Assembly (NCBI RefSeq): GCF_905220365.1
Contig: NC_061134.1
Location: 13,407,001-13,471,000 of the forward strand
Length of the DNA stretch: 64,000 bases
From: Vanessa cardui
Taxonomy: Eukaryota; Arthropoda; Insecta; Lepidoptera; Nymphalidae
Direction: 5' to 3'
Shown here: piece after piece, positions 35,801 through 49,043 of the stretch
Layout: every line of letters starts with the position of its first letter
Numbering within the stretch: the first letter of the stretch is position 1
The notes under the pieces: model-generated
Databases searched by the model: none
Seen by the model: the letters and a program-made list of their open reading frames with translations, nothing else
What the model was told of the DNA's origin: nothing
Position numbers and translations under genes: made by a program

Positions 35801-38800
35801 AAGGTGTAGCGAGACTCGCCCGGGTTCTGTCAGCGTTAGATCTCACAGCCCTAGGAGTAGGTAGCACACTGGGTGTGGGTGTGTACGTGCTGGCTGGCGA
35901 CGTGGCCAAGAATTATGCGGGCCCAGCAGTGATATTGTCGTTCCTGTTGGCAGCGGTGGCAAGTGTTTTTGCGGGTAAATTTTATGTTTAAATTTGAAAT
36001 TATTAATAAGGTTACTGTAATAAGTAAACATTTAATACTTATTGGAATATTTGTTATAATATTGCCTGCTACTTAGTAACTAATTTCATGACTAAAACAC
36101 AGAAAAAATAAATAACGGTAACATACCTCTATGTGACAGGCGCTTAACTTAATTATAACTCCTGTAAAAATATTTTTTTCCCTTACAAAGTGTATAAAAA
36201 TAAAGACAATCCGTCTGTTTCTTTAATCCTAAATTGTCCATATGATGCTCTGACATTTATAGACTTTGGTACTGTTATCACTTCCATAACTCCTTGAACT
36301 AAATATCGAATATAAGAAGTTATTCCTTAGTTTCTTCTTGCTCTGGCTGACTGACTGATGAATTGATCGCATATCAGCCACATAGCTTTGTCATTTCTGG
36401 ATAGATTTGGTGGTATCAGACATTCTACCGCCGAACAATAATATTTAGTATAATATTATCATATTCTATGAGTTATCTTGATCTACACCATTGGTTCGCT
36501 ATGTAGAAATAAGGTCGCAAAAATTGTACGCCTCATCTATTTAGGCTGGATCCATGTTGTATTTATATATTTTCTTTTTAAGGTGTACCATATGGCATAA
36601 AGTTGTGTTTTGGTCAGTAAGACTGGTGAAATGTAATTACAGGCACAAGGGACATAATATCTTGGTTTCCAAGATTGGTGGCTTATTAGCGATGTGGGGA
36701 GTTGTTTACATATATTTCGGAGTAACCGTTCGCGATCAGGTATATATATGTCGCAGCCAACTGTTTAAATCAGCCAGCTAATTAAGCAGCTAGCCACTTA
36801 ATTAAACGCCGGCTCCTAGTAAAGGGCTAAACTTCAGTCAGCCATTTTGTTGAACACAACGTCCAACCACTCGGCTGAACGTTATATCGCCGTCTGGCTA
36901 TCTAGGGTGACTGAGATTTTATGCAGCATGAAAAAAAACCAAGTAACTTTAAATAATCACTTTTATTAAATTTAAACCGTGGGATCATTGGTGGATTTTC
37001 TTTTAAATATTAAATGCTTGGTTCGGGTTTAGAATATCATATTCCTAATACCTAACAGCGATTTTTTTTATTATTTTGTTGTTTTAACCTAGGCTTGTGC
37101 TACGCGGAATTCGGAGCTCGTGTGCCCAAGGCTGGTTCAGCCTACGTGTACAGTTATGTGTGTGTCGGAGAGTTCATTGCCTTTATCATTGGATGGAATC
37201 TTATACTCGAGTATATAATCGGTGAGTTTTAATCGAATAAGGTTCTATTTATTAATATTACATAAGTCATATATTTGCTTCAAATTTGCGGTAATCATAA
37301 TTTAAAACACATGAAAATGTAGGTAGTATTTAGGTGTAGTCAGATTTAATCATTGATGGCCAAAAAAAATGACACCTATTATAGCCTTTGACTAAATAGG
37401 AGGATATCTTTCAGGTACCTGCTGTTAAGTTTGAGTACTCTTAGCCTTTTCGGTCGTCTACCGTATTTGGCAATGAATGTGTTCACAAAACTGTTCCATA
37501 TTTTACATTTTATGGTTTCTTTCAAGGCAGATGGTAAAATGTATCTAATGATTTCTTCTTTGGTCAGGTCATAATGCACATTGTACATTTAAGAGATTTT
37601 CATACTTATATAGTACATACTACATGCATATATTAATAGGTCCTATAAAAGAAAATTGAGCTATTAAGCTGGTCTTTACTTTTCATGAATTAAAATAAAG
37701 TTTGAGGAGTTCCCTCGATTTCTCCAGGATCCCATCATCAGATCCTGATCTCCTGACAATGGGACCACCTGTAAAACATGCCCTTTCAAACAAAAAAAGA
37801 ATTGTCAAAATCGGCCCAGCCATCTTCGAGTAATTCGGTAACATACATAAAAAATAAAAAAAAGGCCCCGACGAATTGAGAACCTCCTCCTTTTTTTGAA
37901 GTCGGTTAAAAAAGATTAATTTTTTAATTTCAATATCCATAATCAAGACCAATCTTATATTAGTGTAATATCAATTATGAAGCAAGTTTACAACTTCTCC
38001 ATCAATTATTTAAAAAAAAAATCCTCTTATCCAAGGCGCGGCATCCGTGGTGAAGGCGTTGAGTGAATACTTAGACTCGTTGTTGGACAAGGCGATCTCC
38101 ACGCAGCTGCACGAGTGGATGCCGATGCACTCGCCGCATCTCGCCAAATATCCCGACTTATTCGCTTTCACTGTCATCATGACGTTTTCTGGTAAGTTCT
38201 GTCAAATAACCCGCTTAATTTCGGAAGTCTTCCAATGATAGATTCTCTAGACTTAATTTTTTTTTTAAAACATATATGTACATTATTAAATATATATGTA
38301 AATATATAAATAAATAAATATGTGACAACATCACATACATTACTCTGATCCCAATGTAAGTAGCTGAAGCACTTGTGTTATGGAAATCAGAAGTAACGAC
38401 GGTACCACAAACACCCAGACCCAAGACAACATAGAAAACTAATGGTAATCTACATCGACTCGGCCGGGAATCGAACCCGGGACCTCAGAGTGGCGTACTC
38501 ATGAAAACCGATGTACACACCACTCGACCACGGAGGTCGGAGGATTGCATTTAGAACCTTATTTCTTATATCTTAAGATTCAAAATACAATTTCATTTTA
38601 TGTATGTTTTCAGTGGCTCTCGCGTTCGGCGTTAAGGAGTCTACGAAGTTCAACAATTTTTGCACGGGTGTTAATCTCTGCGTTGTACTGTTCGTCATTA
38701 TCTCTGGCTCATTTAAAGGTATATTGTAATGAAAGTTAATATTATAAAGAGGAATTAAACGACACGTGTTTTTTATTGGATTGACGCGATGTAATCGGCG

Positions 38801-41800
38801 AAATAATCTCTGATATTCATGTTTTAATCATAGACAAATATATATATTGAGTTTCTTGCCTCTTCTTTATGGTAGAATTAGCATTTCGAACATTTAATAA
38901 AATTCTTAATAATGATGCTTTTAAAAGTTTTCGTATATAGGTAAAATCTACGTTTAAATAACGTATACTCAAGGTAAACGAATTGAAATGTAGAATTATC
39001 ACTTATGATGTCAATTTTTCTAGCACTAATAATAGTACAATGACTAATAACTAATTATAAATAACTTATTATTTTTGTATCACGATGTCGCTCGCAAAAA
39101 TAGCCATATAATACATATACACTCACGCGCCCCTCCACGCGCACATGTATAGGCATGTGTGTGCGTGGAACGCGCGTGTGTGTGCGTGCGTGGCACGCGC
39201 ACATATATAGACATATGTGTGTGCGTGGAGCGCGCGTGTACTGGTGTGAGCGCGTGTGTGTGCGTGCGTGGAGCGCGCGTGTAGTGATGTGAGTGCGTGT
39301 GTGTGTGTGCAGCGGACAGCCGCAACTGGCGCATCCCGGCGGCGGACGTGCCGCGCGGCTTCGGCGCGGGCGGGTTCGCGCCGTACGGGCTGGCCGGCAT
39401 CATCAAGGGCGCCGCCGTCTGCTTCTACGGGTTCATCGGTGAGTGGGGGGGGGGCGCATTACAAGTAAGCCACATGTGAGTGAGGGGATGTCAATAGTAT
39501 CAAAGATCACTGCAGTGTGTATGCTGTTGGTAGTTTGACGTGTGCATTATTTCAAGGCAAAAATTACTAATTCAAAGTCAATGAAAATTTGGTTCATGTG
39601 GTTTTGGTAGTTGAGTGATTTTTCACCGTGGATTCCAGGTTTCGACTGCGTGGCGACAGCTGGCGAGGAGGCTCGTAGACCTCAGAAGACAATCCCCTTC
39701 GCCGTGGTGGCTTCTCTGCTGATAGTGTTCCTGGCCTACTGTGGAGTCTCCTCCGTACTCACTCTGATGATTCCCTATTATATGCAGGTAAATAAATAAA
39801 TAAATATTAGACAACATCACATACATTACTCTGATCCCAATGTAAGTAGCTTAAGCACTTGTGTTATGGAAATCAGAAGTAACGACGGTACCACAAACAC
39901 CCAGACCCAAGACAACATAGAAAACTAATGGTAATCTACATCGACTTGGCCGGGAATCGGCCGGTACGCTGTATTTTTGTCTTCTAATAAGTAAATATAT
40001 CTGTCGGATCTACAACATCAGTGTGATCGTCAGACATCATAGTGGCGTATTACTAGGGTGATCGAGCAAAAAGAAAATCGCGAATACAGGAACACGCTTA
40101 TGTAACATTTAATGTACTTAACATACTAATTCAGTATCGCAACGAAGCGAATGACAGTTCCTAGGATGGAGGTACTGATCCTCACGAGAGCGGAGTAGTA
40201 AGTGAGTCGTCTCTGAGTGCCTCCACCGGTTAGGCTCCGTCGTAGCATGAAGATAGCCGCGTCCTGGCGTAATGATAGTGCTGCCGCCTCGCGGGAATTG
40301 CGCTTCGTTTCGCTTTCTGTATTCATGACCGTCTCCGACATATCCCACGTTTGCAAAGCTTGGTGGAATCGACCTCAAGTAGTAGTGGGAGATGTACCGG
40401 CTGTTACTTGAAATAAAACTAGTTATAACGGATTTTACATATCAGTCTACCCGTGACCACGAACGCTGTAAAGTGCTCGAAACGTCGGAATGCCAAAAAT
40501 AATTAATATACGCGATTCAAATCCGTTATAACTAGTTTTATTTCAATGTGTAATCGCGAAAATTTAAGACAATATTAGGCTGTTACTTTACTTATTGCCT
40601 ATCATCAACTGTTACTTGGCAACATCTGCTGATGTACAGTAACACCCTGTAGATGTCCCACTGCTTCGATAAGTTACATTCCTTTTGGGGAGAAGATCTT
40701 TAGCTTATTCCACCACACTTCTCCAATGTGGGTCGGTGAATATGTTTTCCTTCACCGCCAAGCGTGAATTGAGTTAAAATCAAAGCACGTGCGAATTAAG
40801 TGTTAAGGGTGTTTGAACTTCTTCCAGGATGAGAAGGCTCCTTTCCCGTACGTGTACGACCACCTGGGTTGGCCATGGGCGAAGTATGCGGTGAGTGTGG
40901 GCGCCATCTGTGCACTGTGCTCCAGGTAAGGAAACAGTATTTCGATCGTCATATTTTTTTTCAAATTATAATGTTTTTCATAATCTTTTGTTAAATTATG
41001 ACTGGTAGTCGCCCGCGGATTCTCTCGCGTTTTAGGGTGTTGGTTGGCAAGTGTTAGGCAAAAAAGAAGCGTATATCCTTTCTTGGATTTCAAGTTGCTT
41101 CATATCAAATTTCATCAAATTCGGTTCAGTTGATTGATCGTGAAAGAGCGACAGACGGACAGGCAGCCCAAGTTACTTCCATATTTATAATATTAATATA
41201 GATAGAGACATTTTTATGTAAGCTCTTGAGTATTTTATGTTAGTCTGGTACTAAATAAATTATTATGTGCGTTATGCGAAAATGTGGAAGAATATGTCTG
41301 TTTTCGAGTTTGGGCCATTCAAAAATAATTCTTAATATGATAACGATATTAGGAAGTAAATAAAAAGTGTTGTAAATGGTTCTGTATCTGATCTCCTTAG
41401 GTAGTTTTCTAAGAGACTATGAGAGTTAGGGTCTTTTTTACACTAGGACCTTCATTATAATACTTCCTACGTCTAAATAATTGTATTAACTAACATGACT
41501 TTGTACATTTTAAATGTTGGAAAAGATTAACTACTGAGTTTCTTGCCGGTTCTTCTCGGTAGAATCTACTTTCCGAACCGGTGGTAGCTTCACTTTTTTG
41601 TTAATTGACGATTCAAAGGTGCTTGTAAAAGCCCACTTGAATAAAGTTTATTTTGATTTGATTGATTTGAATGGGTACTCTTGAGGTAGACCATTTTGAG
41701 AAATTAAGCAGAAAGTTGTTTTTAATGCTCTCGTGCCCTCCACAGCCTTTTGGGCGCGGTGTTCCCCCTCCCGCGCATCATCTACGCCATGTCCTCAGAC

Positions 41801-42384
41801 GGGCTACTGTTCAAGTTCATGGGGAGAGTCAGTGAGAAGTATCAGACACCATTGATTGGGACCATGGTTGCTGGACTTTTTACAGGTATTTAAATCATAT
41901 GTTTGTTTAATAAGATTATTGTTTTAATGGGCTCTAAAGATATATGGATTGTTCGTTGGGCAATTAAATAGAAATTTATGATAAAATTGGTAGCATTAAC
42001 GGCAATCGATGAGTGAAGTTAATACGTAGATAATTGTAGCATTAAGTAGGTTTCAGACCATTTGCCGTTAACAGTTTGGTATATTTATAGCCGAGAGTCG
42101 AGATGGCCCAGTGGTTAGAACGCGTGCATCTTAAACGATGATTGCGGGTTCAAACCCAGGCAAGCACCGCTGACACATGTGCTTAATTTGTCTTTATAAT
42201 TCATCTCGTACTCAGCGGTGAAGGAAAACATCGTGAGGAAACCTGCATGTGACAAATTTCATAGAAATTCTGCCACATGTGTATTCCACCAACCCGCATT
42301 GGAACAGCGTAGTGGAATATGTTCCAAACCTTCTCCTCAAAGGGAGAGGAGGCCTTTAGCCTAGCTGTGGGAATTTACAGGCTC

Positions 42385-42415
<31 letters not shown>

Positions 42416-45400
42416 ATAAGAAGTGATTGTTTTAATGGGCTCTAAAGATATATGGATTCCTCGTTGGGCAATTAAATAGAAATTTATGAAAAAATTGTTA
42501 GCATTAACGGCAATCGATGAGTGAAGTAAATACGTAGATAATTATAGCATTAGGTAGGTCTTAGACAATTTGCCGTTCACAGTTTGGTATGTTTATAGCC
42601 GAGAGTCGAGATGGCCCAGTGGTTAGAACGCGTGTATCTTAAACGATGATTTCGGGTTCAAACCCAGGCAAGCACCGCTGTTTCATGTGCTTAATTTGTC
42701 TTTATAATTCATCTCGTACTCAGCGGTGAAGGAAAACATCGTGAGGAAACCTGTGATGCATGTGACAAATTTCATAGAAATTCTGCCACATGTGTATTCC
42801 ACCAACGCGCATTGGAACAGCGTGGTGGAATATGTTCCAAACCTTCTCCTCAAAGGGAGAGGAGGCCTTTAGCCTAGCAGTGGGAATTTACAGGCTGTTG
42901 TTGTTGTTGTTGAATGTTTATAGCCATAAATATGATGAGTATACAAAAAATATGTGTTCAGGTACATTGGCGATGATCTTTGAACTGGAGCAGTTGATCC
43001 ACATGATGTCCATCGGCACTCTGCTGGCGTACTCCATGGTGGCCTCGTGCGTGCTCTTACTCAGGTATGTGCTCAATCAGTATTAGCATATAATAATAAA
43101 TCGCGAAGTTTCACTGGTATATAGTGGTGGTGGAAACTTCGCGTTTATTCAAAAGATTTTTTAGGACTGTCGTTTTTTCCTCTATCTAATATTAATTATT
43201 TGGTAAATTGTAACAATTGAGTAAATTTGAATAAATTTTAAAATGATTTCAAATCAATATATCATCTCAAAAAATCAAAAATCAAAATCAAAATAAACTT
43301 TATTCAAGTAGGCTTTTATAAGCACTTTTGAATCGTCATTTTACAATTAAGTGAAGCTACCACCGGTTCGGAAAGTAGATTCTACCGAGAAGAACCGGCA
43401 AGAAACTCAGTAGTTACTCTTTTTTAACATTTAAAAAATACAACGTCATGTTAATTAAATACAATTATTTCAATTAATGTATCCTGCTTGGAAGTCAACA
43501 GGTATTAACTCCACGCTTTTTTATCATCTACAAAATCTTGTATCGAATAGTATGCTTTTTCTACCAATGTATTTTTAACAAACGATTTGAATTTACTAAA
43601 CGGCAAAGTTAAAATTTCTGCGGAATTTTATTATAGAAACGGATACCTTGCCCCAAGAAGGATCTATTGACTCGGAAACTTGGCGTTATAAGTTTATCCT
43701 TACTTCTAGTGCATATACAATGATTATCACTGATTTTATCAAAGTGATCAATGTTACTGTGAATATACATGATATTGTTGTAAATATATTGCGACGCAAC
43801 AGTAAGTATTTCTACTCTGTTAAAAACATCCCGAAGAGAGTCTCTAGCTCCAAGATTAGAAATAAACCGAATTGCTCTCTTTTGTAAAATAAAGACAGAT
43901 TCAATATCTGCAGCGTTACCCCAAAGTAATATGCCATATGACATAATACTGTGAAAATAACCAAAATAAACTAAACGAGCGGTATCAGTATCAGTTAGTT
44001 GTCTAACTTTTCTAACCGCGTATGTTGCGGAGCTGAGTCTTCCTGTTAGGGATGATAAATGAGAAGTCCACTGAAGTCTGGAATCCAATTCTATTCCTAA
44101 AAACACCGTAGTATCAGCTACTTCAAGACGGTCACCATTTAAAGATATATTATAATTTTGCTTGCTAACATTAGGTAGGGTAAAAACTACACATTTTGTT
44201 TTTTGAGCATTCAAAACTAAATTATTTACTGTAAACCAATTGTGTATCTGTGATAATGCACCGTTCACATCGTCATAGTCATTTTTTTTCCTGTCAACCT
44301 TAAAAATCAGCGAAGTATCGTCAGCAAACAACACTATATCACAAATACCCTTAACATAGAAAGGAAGATCATTTATATATACTAGGAATAGAAAGGGACC
44401 CAAAATTGAACCTTGTGGAACTCCCATTTTTAACGTAGATCCAGAAGACTTTATTCCATTAATGAAAACTTGCTAGATTCTTTGACTTAAATATGAAGCG
44501 ATGAGATCAAGACCTTTATCCTTTAACATCGTAATATTTGAGCTTATAAAGAAGCGTTTCGTGTTCTACACAATCGAATGCCTTAGATAAATCACAGAAT
44601 ACTCCAATAGCGTTCTGTGATTTCTCCCAAGCATCGTAAATATGTTTGAGAAGCGCAATTCCCGCATCAGTTGTCGAGCGACCTCTTCTAAAACCGAATT
44701 GCTCACCATGAATAATAGCATTTGTACCGAAATGGACGAGAAGTTGATTTAAAATATTTTTTTCGAAAATTTTACTTAAGGATGGGAGTATTGAAATAGG
44801 CCTGTAATTACCGGGATCGCTTCTGTTTCCAGTTTTAAAAAGTGGTAAAACTTTACTACATTTTAACAAGTTAGGAAATGAACCCGTGTCCAAACTCTTG
44901 TTAAAAATTACTGCTATATACGGAGCAATATCGTATATGATGTTATTAAAAAATTTTACCGAAATGCCCCATATGTCGTTAGTTTTTTTAATATTTATAG
45001 TTTTAAATATTTTTATGACATCTATTGCAGAAACCGTTTCAAATGAAAAATCAATAACGCATTTAGAAACACTATTATTTAATAACCTAGCTGCATTTGA
45101 TGTAGATGATTTTAAATGAAATGTTATTTTATGGGGTACTTTATCAAAAAATGATTCAAATAAATTAGCAACCTCTAATTCAGAACTCGTGTATCTACTA
45201 CCTGTGTTCAATTCTATTGGTATCATTTCCTTTTTGGGTTTTCCACTAACACTACTAATAACATCCCATGTGGCTTTAATTCTATTATCAGAATCCAGGA
45301 TTTTTTTCTTTAAATATAAGGACTTAGCAGAAATGCATACTGATCTATATTATTGTAAAACGTAGCTTTTGTATTTAAAGTAAAAAAGTAATTGTTCAGC

Positions 45401-48400
45401 GCAAACAGAGTAGGCTTCACAAGGTAACCCTCTCCCATGGTGGCCTATGGTAAGGGGCCTAAATTCCAACCTAAACGCCAATTACTATGGCGAAGCCAGC
45501 CTTGGTTTTTTTTACCGAGATTTAGATATCCTCTTCGGACGATAGCTCCTTTCCTTCTTACCTAAAACTAACTTCTACGAGCTGGGATATGCCTTTCAGC
45601 TGTCGGCAATAGTTTTGACCTATCCATTCTGGCTGCGACGATTATCCTCGGTACAGCAGTAATCACGAAACTTACCGACAACGAGTCTATGTCTATGGCG
45701 TGGATGAGCACATCCAAGTAGCTACAAATTCTGTGATGTAGAAGATCCCATCCGTAGAGATCTTGATTATTGGCGATTTTAATGCCCACTACGCCGAATC
45801 GCTTGGCTTACGCACCGTACAGATAGATCAGATGCAACTAAAAAAACTTCCCTTTAGCTTATTATCTGATAACAAAAGTCCCCCCTTGACCTGTCATCCG
45901 GAAGAATCCGTTTCAACTGTGACCAACACTTATAATTGTTGTTCACCCCATACAGTCTCGTTTTGCGGGCTGCTGCCGAGTATAGAGCTAAAGATTCGCA
46001 GATTGGGATAGGTCCTTCTTTATATCTTACCCATGGGCAGATTACAGCATTTTTGCGCTCGCCACTGTTCGGGGCAAGCGGAGCAGGCATCATAAGGCAA
46101 CCTATAGGGTTGTGATCCACATAGGTGGATACCCTCGATGTGGATTTCTTCAACATAAGGAAACTCAACTCCAACCTCAACGCCGTTAACTTTCACCTTG
46201 AGACGGCGAAGCCGGCCTTGCTCTTTCTAACCGAGACCCAGATATCTTCTCCCGCCGACACGACTTTTCTTTCGTACCCCGAGAACAAATTGGAACATTC
46301 TTTTGTACCACGAGCTGGTGTATGCTTTTACGTCAGAGATTATATCTGCTCTCGACGCCTCGGGAGTCCTGAAGGGCAGGACCTATCTATTATTTGGTCG
46401 CGTGTGGAATGCGATGACCATCCGCGAGTCTACGAGTGCCTTTATAGTTTCGACATTCACAAGTCGAGTGGACCCGATGGCATCCCTCCAATAATGCTAC
46501 GGACATGTGCTCCCGAATTGGCACCGGTCTTAACGCGTCTTTTCCGGCAATCCTACGCATTAGGCGGCGTCCCGAACTCCTGGAAGACTGCTTTGGTGCA
46601 TTCGATCGCTAAAAAAGGCAACCGCTCAGATCCGTCCAATTATAGGCCTATAGCCATCACCTCCTTGCTCTCCAAGATAATGGAGTACCTTATTAACTGC
46701 CAGTTCCTGCGGTATCTAGATAAGAACCAGCTAATTAGCGACCGCCAGTACGGTTTCCGTCGGGGTCGGTCGGCCGGTGATCTTCTAGTTTACCTTACTC
46801 CTAGATGGGCGGAAGCAGTTGAGAGCAAGGGTGAGGCATTAGCAGCCAGCTTGGACATAGCGAAGGCCTTCGATCGCCTGTGGCGCAAACCGCTTCTTTT
46901 AAAGTTTCCTTCCTATGGACTTCCCGGGAAATTATGCAATTGGATTACCAGCTTTTTGGTAGATCGGAGCATCAAGGTCGTTGTCGACGGTGCATGTTCT
47001 GACTTAAAATTGGTCAATGCTTCTGTTCCACAAGATTGCGCTCTGTTTCTTCTGCATATCAAAGATTTGTTGCAAATCAGGAACATTCACTGCTATGCAG
47101 ACGACAGTGCCACTGAAACCGACCGCGCTAATATTTCTCGGGAAAACGTCGAAGAAAACCGGAACAAACTTGTGTTGAAATCTGAAATCGAGCCCTCGTT
47201 ATACTTCGTTTAACTAAGGCTCGATTCGCCTCGAGCCTTCTTTGTCTATGGGTGATGGTGACCACTTACCATCAGGTGGCCCATATGCTCGTCCGAAAAA
47301 AAAAACAAACGAAGTCTCGAACTGGGGCGGGCTAAATCTAGTCCATTTCAACCCCAAAAAGACGCAAATTGCGTGTTAACCGCTAAAAAAACACCATTTG
47401 TCGTATCTCCAGGATTTGAGAACATCCCGATACCCGCTACAGGTAGTATCGGAATCCTTGGCGTTGATATTTTGACCCTCATTCAGTTCCGCAGTCAATT
47501 GGAAGGCAAAGGCAAATTGGCTTCAAAAAAGCTCGGTGCACTCAGCGAGGCGAGACAGTATTTCACGTCGGCCCATCGCCTAAAACTTTACAAGGCGCAA
47601 ATTCGGCCTCACATGGAGTACTTCTCTTACCTCTGGGCGGGTGCTCTCTAGTACCAGCTCCTTCCATTTGACCGCATCCAACGTAGAGCGGCTCGAGTTA
47701 TATGTTCAAGTCCTTTCCGATCTCCTTGATCTTTTGGCTTTGCGTAGAGATTATGATGAGAGTAGAAGTCTTCACGGGGAATGTTCCGAGGAATTGTTCG
47801 GATTAATCCCGGCTGCTGAATTTAATCTTCGGACATCTTGTCGTAATTCGAAGTTTCACCCGCACCACCTTGATGTCCGAAAATCCACAACAGCGCGATT
47901 TCTTAGACATTTTCTGCCTCGCACAACCACTTTGTGGAACTAGCTTTCAACGGCGGTTTTTCCGAACCGTAGTCCCTTTCCATCAGATGAGTTGAAATGG
48001 ACTAAATTTAGCCGGCCTGCCGTTTGCCACTTATGTCATAAAAAAACCCTGCATCTTCTACTCCAATTTTGATTTGAATAGCTTGGATCTCAGTTGCTGA
48101 ATGTAATTCAAACATCTCGTCAGAATTCTAAGTTTTGTGCTCATAACCTTGAAACCAAAACCTCCCAAAAAAAGGCCTGCTCGTACCTTAAAAGCCGGCA
48201 AGCCGTCCGGTATTGCAGATGTTCATGTAGTATAGAGTGACTGTCCATGTATATTTTTGACAAATTGAAACTTTACTTCTGTTGAACAAAATGAGCGTTA
48301 TATTCGTCCCGACGATATGAGACGCGTGTGACCCGTGCGCAGGTACGAGCGCAGCCAGCAGCGCGGCGCGCCGGAGCGCCTGCGCGCGTCGTGCGGCGCC

Positions 48401-48997
48401 GTTCTGCGCCAGCTTTTCAACAGCGCCGGGGAGGCCGTTCCCACGCCGCTCAGCGCCGCCGTCGTCGCCACACTCGTCACGCTCTACGGTAAGCAACAAC
48501 AAACAACAACAACAACAACCTGTAAATTCCCACTGCTGGGCTAAAGGCCTCCTCTCCCTTTGAGGAGAAAGTTTGGAACATATTCCACCACGCTGTTCCA
48601 ATGCGCGTTGGTGGAATACACATGTGGCAGAATTTCTATGAAATTTGTCACATGCATCACAGGTTTCCTCACGATGTTTTCCTTCACCGCTGAGTACGAG
48701 ATGAATTATAAAGACAAATTAAGCACATGAAACAGCGGTGCTTGCCTGGGTTTGAACCCGAAATCATCGTTTAAGATACACGCGTTCTAACCACTGGGCC
48801 ATCTCGACTCTCGGCTATAAACATACCAAACTGTGAACGGCAAATTGTCTAAGACCTACCTAATGCTATAATTATCTACGTATTTACTTCACTCATCGAT
48901 TGCCGTTAATGCTAACAATTTTTTCATAAATTTCTATTTAATTGCCCAACGAGGAATCCATATATCTTTAGAGCCCATTAAAACAATCACTTCTTAT

Positions 48998-49043
<46 letters not shown>

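Larger units (their letters stand above)
41900..42916 (+). repeat. Tandem duplication of intron segment plus SINE
   Basis: Two units of about 500 bp (41900-42408 and 42409-42916), each with roughly 190 bp of intron 9 sequence (TTAATGGGCTCTAAAGATAT...) followed by a SINE family A copy and a (TTG)n tail. TTTATAGCC at 42084-42092, 42592-42600 and 42917-42925 shows one original SINE insertion that was later duplicated together with its left flank. Confidence 0.9.

Noticed and set aside
35752..35991. Transporter start at 35752
   Set aside because: The codon is GTG, and the exon is open upstream to a splice acceptor at 35725, so a preceding exon supplies the start.
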